Source: Burkholderiales bacterium UBA954
GTDB lineage: Bacteria; Pseudomonadota; Gammaproteobacteria; Burkholderiales; Burkholderiaceae_A
Assembly: GCA_002293155.1 (NCBI GenBank)
Contig: DBCQ01000070.1
Span: 1-5,861, forward strand
DNA: 5,861 nt
Direction of reading: 5' to 3'
Each line of letters opens with the position of its first letter. The stretch's first letter is position 1. Of the stretch, positions 1-5,861 are shown in pieces. Position numbers and translations under genes: made by a program. The notes beneath the pieces were generated by a model, which was given only the letters and a program-made list of their open reading frames with translations, was not told the DNA's origin and did not search any database.

Positions 1-449
1 TGGGCAAGGTGATCTTGAGAGAAAACGCGAGTGTCTGGTTTGGAGCAACGCTGCGTGGCGATAACGAGCCAATCGAGATTGGGGTGGGATCAAACGTACA
101 AGAAGGCGCGGTGCTGCATACCGATCCCGGCTCGCCACTGACGGTTGGTCGCAATGTAACGATCGGGCATCAGGCGATGCTTCATGGCTGCACCGTTGGC
201 GATGGCAGTCTGATTGGGATTCAGGCGGTCGTATTGAACAACGCAGTGATCGGCAAGAATTGTCTGATCGGCGCATGTGCCTTAGTCACAACGGGCACGG
301 TTATTCCCGATCGCTCGATGGTGCTGGGCTCACCCGCAAAGGTCGTGCGCGAACTCACGGACGAAGAGATCGCAGGCATGCACCGCGGGATTCAAGGCTA
401 TGTCACTCGGGCCGCGCATTTTCGAGACCATCTAAAACGAATCGACTAA
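1..449 (+). CDS. Gamma carbonic anhydrase family protein, 5'-truncated by the window edge
   Basis: Left-handed parallel beta-helix (hexapeptide-repeat) protein of the gamma carbonic anhydrase/YrdA-PaaY type, probably a soluble trimer. The reading frame is open through the window's left edge (bases 3-8 encode Gly-Lys), and the family motif ENASVWFGATLRGDN lies right at the start, so the true start is upstream. About 25-30 residues appear to be missing from a family length near 175. Counting from the GTG at 9, the three histidines expected to bind the catalytic metal are present: His37 (in HTDPG), His54 and His59 (in GHQAMLHGC). Repeated IG/VG-x4 turns run from about residue 24 to 107, followed by the family's SPAKVVREL motif and a C-terminal helix (about 116-146). 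Many relatives have weak or unproven carbonic anhydrase activity, so the enzyme function is family-based inference. It ends 3 nt before hslO, suggesting cotranscription. The GTG at 9 is only the first in-window start-like codon. Confidence 0.93.
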   Translation, partial: GKVILRENASVWFGATLRGDNEPIEIGVGSNVQEGAVLHTDPGSPLTVGRNVTIGHQAMLHGCTVGDGSLIGIQAVVLNNAVIGKNCLIGACALVTTGTVIPDRSMVLGSPAKVVRELTDEEIAGMHRGIQGYVTRAAHFRDHLKRID

Positions 450-452
450 CCA

Positions 453-1403
453 TTGACAAAGCCCCTTGCTGATCGGCTGTTGCGTCTCATGTTTGATGGC
501 GGTGGCGCCCGCGCCCATCTCGTTCAGCTCGATCGCTCCTGGCTTGAGGTGGCGTGCAAACACGATACCTCCCCCGATGTCATGCGCCTATTGGGCGAGA
601 TGAGTTGCGCAAGTATTTTGCTCAGCGCAAGCCTAAAGTACGAAGGCTCAGTCATTCTTCAGATCCATGGCGATGGGCCTGTGCGGCTTGCCGTCGCAGA
701 ATGCAATGCCAAGCTTGGGTTTCGCAGCACCATCAAGATGTCGGAGACCCTGGAGCCCGCCCCAGGTGCAGACTGGAAGGCGCTAGTGAATCAGAATAAT
801 CTCGGCCGATTTAGCGTTGTGCTCGACCCGAAGATCGATAACCAACACCCTTATCAAGGCATTGTTCCCCTGCATGAGGCAGGCGTTGCCCAGGCCCTGG
901 AATCCTATATGCAACGATCTGAACAATTGCCAACGCGGCTATGGCTTGCCTGCAATGGCGAGCGCGCTGCAGGCCTGCTACTTCAGAAAATGCCACATCA
1001 GGGCGGTACGAACAAAAAAAGTGATGCCCAATCCGAAGCGGCAACAGAAGCAAGCGACGATGACTGGGAGCGCTTAATCACACTCGCCCAGACCGTTACC
1101 GCAGAAGAACTGTTAAACGTCGAGGCCGAGACACTCCTCCACCGGTTGTTCTGGCAAGAAGCCCCCAAGCTGCTTGAGGATAAACCGGTTCAATTCTCAT
1201 GCTCATGCTCGCGGGCACGTGTTGGCCGAATGCTTAAGACACTCGGGGCAGAGGAGGTGGAATCAATTCTCGCTGAGCAAGGCCAGGTGGATGTCCACTG
1301 CGACTTCTGCAACGCGGCCTACCACTTCGATGCAGTCGACTGCGCTGCGCTCTTTACGGGCGAGCATCCCCCTTCTTCGGAGGATCCTTCAACGATCCAC
1401 TAG
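453..1403 (+). CDS. hslO: Hsp33, redox-regulated molecular chaperone HslO
   Basis: Cytosolic holdase chaperone, inactive when reduced and zinc-bound and switched on by oxidation under stress that blocks ATP-dependent chaperones. The N-terminal folding domain (about 1-180) carries GDGPVRLAV (73-81) and RSEQLPTRLWL (155-165). A hydrophilic linker with a charged stretch (about 183-204) follows. The C-terminal redox switch has the four zinc cysteines Cys250 and Cys252 (CSCSRARV) and Cys283 and Cys286 (CDFC), with the usual AEEVESILAEQGQVDV spacer. Length is 316 against about 290 in E. coli, mainly from the linker insert and C-terminal tail. I chose the TTG at 453 because the in-frame TAA at 447-449 blocks anything further upstream, while the next ATG (489) would remove the conserved DRLLRLMF region. 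No clear Shine-Dalgarno precedes it, so coupling to the upstream gene is likely. Its last 50 nt overlap ftsB on the other strand. Confidence 0.96.
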   Translation: MTKPLADRLLRLMFDGGGARAHLVQLDRSWLEVACKHDTSPDVMRLLGEMSCASILLSASLKYEGSVILQIHGDGPVRLAVAECNAKLGFRSTIKMSETLEPAPGADWKALVNQNNLGRFSVVLDPKIDNQHPYQGIVPLHEAGVAQALESYMQRSEQLPTRLWLACNGERAAGLLLQKMPHQGGTNKKSDAQSEAATEASDDDWERLITLAQTVTAEELLNVEAETLLHRLFWQEAPKLLEDKPVQFSCSCSRARVGRMLKTLGAEEVESILAEQGQVDVHCDFCNAAYHFDAVDCAALFTGEHPPSSEDPSTIH

Positions 1404-1743
1404 CCGGTGCAACGGGCTTGGCCCACTGAACGAAGCTCTCACCAGGCTTAATGAGACCAAGCTCATAACGGGCCCGCTCCTCTGCTGCGCGGGGGCTACT
1501 CTTAAAATCCCGGACCTCGGCCTCTAGCTCAAGAATACGTTGGCGTCTCGCCTCGTTTTCGGTCTCGCGGACTTCAATCTGCCGCTCTAATCGCCAGACC
1601 CGAATCCAGCCTCCCTGGCCAAACCAGAGAGGAAACTGCAACAGAATCAAAGCGCCAAGTAACACACTGGTGAGACTCGGCGTTGGGAGCTTTTTTAGAA
1701 ATTCAGCAAGCCGGCCCATGGACGATAGTGCGTGATCAGTCAC
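1354..1743 (-). CDS. ftsB: Cell division protein FtsB (septum formation initiator family)
   Basis: Bitopic inner-membrane divisome protein that, with FtsL and FtsQ, links septum assembly to activation of septal peptidoglycan synthesis. In order: a short N-terminal segment (1-22), one transmembrane helix (about 23-42, ending LLQFPLWFG), the family's GGWIRVW turn (44-50), a periplasmic coiled coil (about 51-82), the conserved EERARYELGLIKPGE motif (88-102), and a Pro/Lys-rich tail (about 107-129). At 129 residues it is longer than E. coli FtsB (103); about 20 extra residues precede the membrane helix and the rest are in the tail. The start used is GTG at 1741-1743, with a weak GGTG about 8 nt upstream; ATG at 1717-1719 (residue 9) is a real alternative. 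It lies 33 nt after eno and is the last gene of the minus-strand run. Its tail-coding end overlaps the end of hslO. Confidence 0.93.
   Translation of the reverse strand: MTDHALSSMGRLAEFLKKLPTPSLTSVLLGALILLQFPLWFGQGGWIRVWRLERQIEVRETENEARRQRILELEAEVRDFKSSPRAAEERARYELGLIKPGESFVQWAKPVAPASGSLKDPPKKGDARP
1653..1696 (-). other. Candidate -1 ribosomal frameshift signal inside ftsB
   Basis: On the ftsB strand the codons for Leu16-Lys17-Lys18 read CTA AAA AAG, which places the heptamer A AAA AAG (1696 to 1690) in the zero frame, as in the E. coli dnaX slippery site. A 7-nt spacer (1689-1683) is followed by a predicted 8-bp stem, CGCCGAGU (1682-1675) with ACUUGGCG (1660-1653), including one G-U pair and closing a 14-nt loop. 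A -1 shift would add 38 residues and stop at TGA (1576-1574), giving a peptide of about 56 residues without the membrane helix. The sequence geometry is observed; function is inference. I see no stimulatory Shine-Dalgarno upstream, and Leu-Lys-Lys codons can form such a heptamer by chance. Confidence 0.22.
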
Positions 1744-1776
1744 TGTTGAGACACCAAGACATCAGCCGCCCGATCG

Positions 1777-3072
<1,296 letters not shown>

Positions 3073-3075
<3 letters not shown>

Positions 3076-3927
3076 ATTAAAATCATCTTCGAGATAGGGC
3101 TGACTCTTCACCGTGCGATCAATCGCCGCCAACTGAGTGAGCAGCGTCTTCATCCGATGTAAAGGGACTGCATTGGGCCCATCAGAGAGCGCCTTTGCAG
3201 GATTCGGGTGTGTCTCCATGAAAATACCTGCAACGCCAACCCCAATTGCTGCCCGCGACAACACCGGCACAAACTCGCGCTGGCCCCCCGACGAGGTACC
3301 CTGACCACCCGGCAACTGCACGGAGTGGGTGGCATCAAAGACGACGGGGCAGCCCGACTCCCGCATGATGGCCAGGCTTCGCATATCACTGACTAGGTTG
3401 TTATAGCCAAAACTCACGCCACGCTCGCAGGCCATGAATCGGTCGGGGTCTAGGCCCGACTCCTGCGCAGCATCACGGGCCTTTTGAATGACATGCTTCA
3501 TATCCGAGGGCGCAAGAAACTGCCCCTTTTTAATATTCACGGGCTTTCCGCTTTTTGCAACCGCACGAATGAAATCGGTCTGCCGGCACAGAAACGCAGG
3601 GGTCTGCAGCACATCCACTACGGCCGCCACCTGCGCAATCTCTGATTCGCTGTGAACGTCGGTCAGGATGGGAACGTTGAGTGTCTTTCGAACCTTCGCC
3701 AAGATCTCGAGGCCCTTCTCCATCCCGAGCCCCCGAAACGAGCTCCCGGAGGAGCGGTTTGCCTTGTCATAGCTCGACTTAAAAATAAAGGGAATGCCTA
3801 AAACACCACAGATCTCTTTCAGGCTGCCTGCGCAATCCATCTGCAGCTGCTCAGACTCCACCACACAAGGGCCCGAGATAAGAAAAAATGGTTGCCTCAC
3901 ACCAACGTCGAATCCGCAGAGTTTCAT
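3073..3927 (-). CDS. kdsA: 3-deoxy-8-phosphooctulonate synthase (Kdo-8-phosphate synthase), metal-dependent class
   Basis: Cytosolic enzyme condensing phosphoenolpyruvate with arabinose-5-phosphate to give Kdo-8-phosphate, the first committed step to the Kdo sugar of the lipopolysaccharide inner core. The 284-residue protein is full length, a single TIM barrel. It has the [11 protein letters not shown] substrate motif (50-60), LTDVH (88-92), the barrel motif [10 protein letters not shown] (131-140), CERG (167-170) and [12 protein letters not shown] (197-208). Metal ligands of the class II enzymes are all visible: Cys21 (in SGPCVVES, where E. coli has Asn), His201, Glu238 (METHPNP) and Asp249 (SDGPNA), with the same spacing as in the Aquifex aeolicus enzyme. 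Residue 1 is fixed by an ATG with a strong Shine-Dalgarno 10 nt upstream. It lies 36 nt after pyrG and 9 nt before eno. Confidence 0.98.
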
Positions 3928-3937
3928 CGGTAGTTCA

Positions 3938-3943
3938 CTCCTT
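3938..3943 (-). promoter_or_regulatory. kdsA ribosome-binding site
   Basis: AAGGAG on the coding strand (3943 to 3938), 10 nt before the kdsA ATG. It is the strongest Shine-Dalgarno in the window and sits in the 36-nt pyrG-kdsA gap, which suggests kdsA can be initiated independently of pyrG translation. Confidence 0.8.
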
Positions 3944-3963
3944 CTTGGATTGGCATTGTTGGC

Positions 3964-5616
<1,653 letters not shown>

Positions 5617-5621
5617 TTATC

Positions 5622-5861
5622 TCACTCGATAATTGGGCAGCCGGTTTTACTACGGATCTCTTCTACCGTAACACCGGGGGCCATCTCCCGCAGCTCAAGA
5701 CCTTTAATTGTCACACTCAATACGCACAGGTCGGTGATGATCTCGTTCACAACACCGACACCCGTGAGGGGCAGCGTACAGGCTGGCAGAATCTTAATAT
5801 CTTGCGAGCCATCTTTTTTCTTCGCGGTGTGCTCCATCAACACCACAACCCGGTCAACACC
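5622..5861 (-). CDS. scoB: 3-oxoacid CoA-transferase subunit B, C-terminal part only
   Basis: The frame is open through the right window edge, beginning Gly-Val-Asp-Arg-Val, so this is the last 79 residues of a protein usually a little over 200 long. The diagnostic stretch is MEHTAKKKDGSQDIKIL followed by LPLTGVGVVNEIITDLCV and, near the end, APGVTVEEIRSKTGCP. These belong to the B subunit of heterodimeric CoA-transferases such as succinyl-CoA:acetoacetate transferase (ScoAB), which activates ketone bodies by moving CoA from succinyl-CoA. The catalytic glutamate lies in the part outside the window, so substrate cannot be settled; a 3-oxoadipate or other acid transferase is possible. The A subunit would be expected just beyond the edge. 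It ends with TGA 14 nt before pyrG on the same strand, an unusual neighbour for a nucleotide and lipopolysaccharide gene set. Confidence 0.88.
   Translation of the reverse strand, partial: GVDRVVVLMEHTAKKKDGSQDIKILPACTLPLTGVGVVNEIITDLCVLSVTIKGLELREMAPGVTVEEIRSKTGCPIIE

Noticed and set aside
1014..1020. A7 run in the hslO linker as a frameshift or slippage site
   Set aside because: In the reading frame it is AAC AAA AAA AGT, so it does not form an X XXY YYZ heptamer; transcript slippage is possible but nothing else supports it. It would be a place to check for sequencing indels.
811..1053. 80-codon open frame on the minus strand inside hslO
   Set aside because: Antisense to a clearly conserved coding region, no recognisable motif, no ribosome-binding site; a shadow frame.
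1332..1343. Perfect 12-nt palindrome GCAGTCGACTGC near the end of hslO
   Set aside because: Single copy, inside coding sequence, with no spacer for a hairpin loop and no partner site; expected by chance often enough.
1382..1398. Inverted repeat GGATC-7 nt-GATCC at the end of hslO as a terminator
   Set aside because: Only 5 bp and not followed by a T run on either strand.
1470..1500. GC-rich hairpin (CCCGC/GCGGG) after hslO as its terminator
   Set aside because: Stem limited to about 5 bp by a G-G mismatch, long loop, no T tract, and it lies in the conserved EERARYELG region of ftsB, which explains the sequence.
5813..5824. A-rich Lys-Lys-Lys codons in scoB as a slippery heptamer
   Set aside because: The reading frame is AAG AAA AAA GAT, so A AAA AAG is out of phase for tandem slippage.

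Overview
This is a compact 5.9 kb piece of a bacterial core genome, almost certainly from a betaproteobacterium of the order Burkholderiales. The clues are the gene order pyrG-kdsA-eno-ftsB, a KdsA of the metal-dependent type found in Burkholderia-like bacteria, an FtsB tail after the conserved ELGLIKPGE motif, and a gamma-class carbonic anhydrase next to hslO. Lipopolysaccharide synthesis (kdsA) means a Gram-negative envelope. Base composition looks moderately GC-rich by eye; I did not compute it. I cannot name the genus.

Left block, plus strand (1-1403): the 3' part of a gamma carbonic anhydrase-like left-handed beta-helix protein (5' end outside the window), followed after 3 nt by hslO, the redox-activated chaperone Hsp33, which starts with TTG in the same reading frame as the upstream gene.

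Right block, minus strand (5861 down to 1354): five co-directional genes with gaps of only 9-36 nt, in transcription order scoB (3' part only), pyrG, kdsA, eno and ftsB. The spacing suggests one transcription unit. The middle of it makes metabolic sense. Enolase makes phosphoenolpyruvate, KdsA uses that phosphoenolpyruvate to make Kdo-8-phosphate, and PyrG makes the CTP later needed to activate Kdo (by KdsB, not in this window). FtsB is a divisome protein. The CoA-transferase gene at the head is the odd member.

The two blocks converge and overlap: the last 50 nt of hslO and ftsB (1354-1403) are the same DNA read on opposite strands. No stretch longer than 40 nt lacks a gene, and I see no RNA gene, mobile element, CRISPR array or convincing rho-independent terminator. 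I found no undescribed system. The most unusual local signal is an in-frame A AAA AAG heptamer followed by a predicted stem-loop near the start of ftsB, which looks like a -1 ribosomal frameshift site but could be chance.
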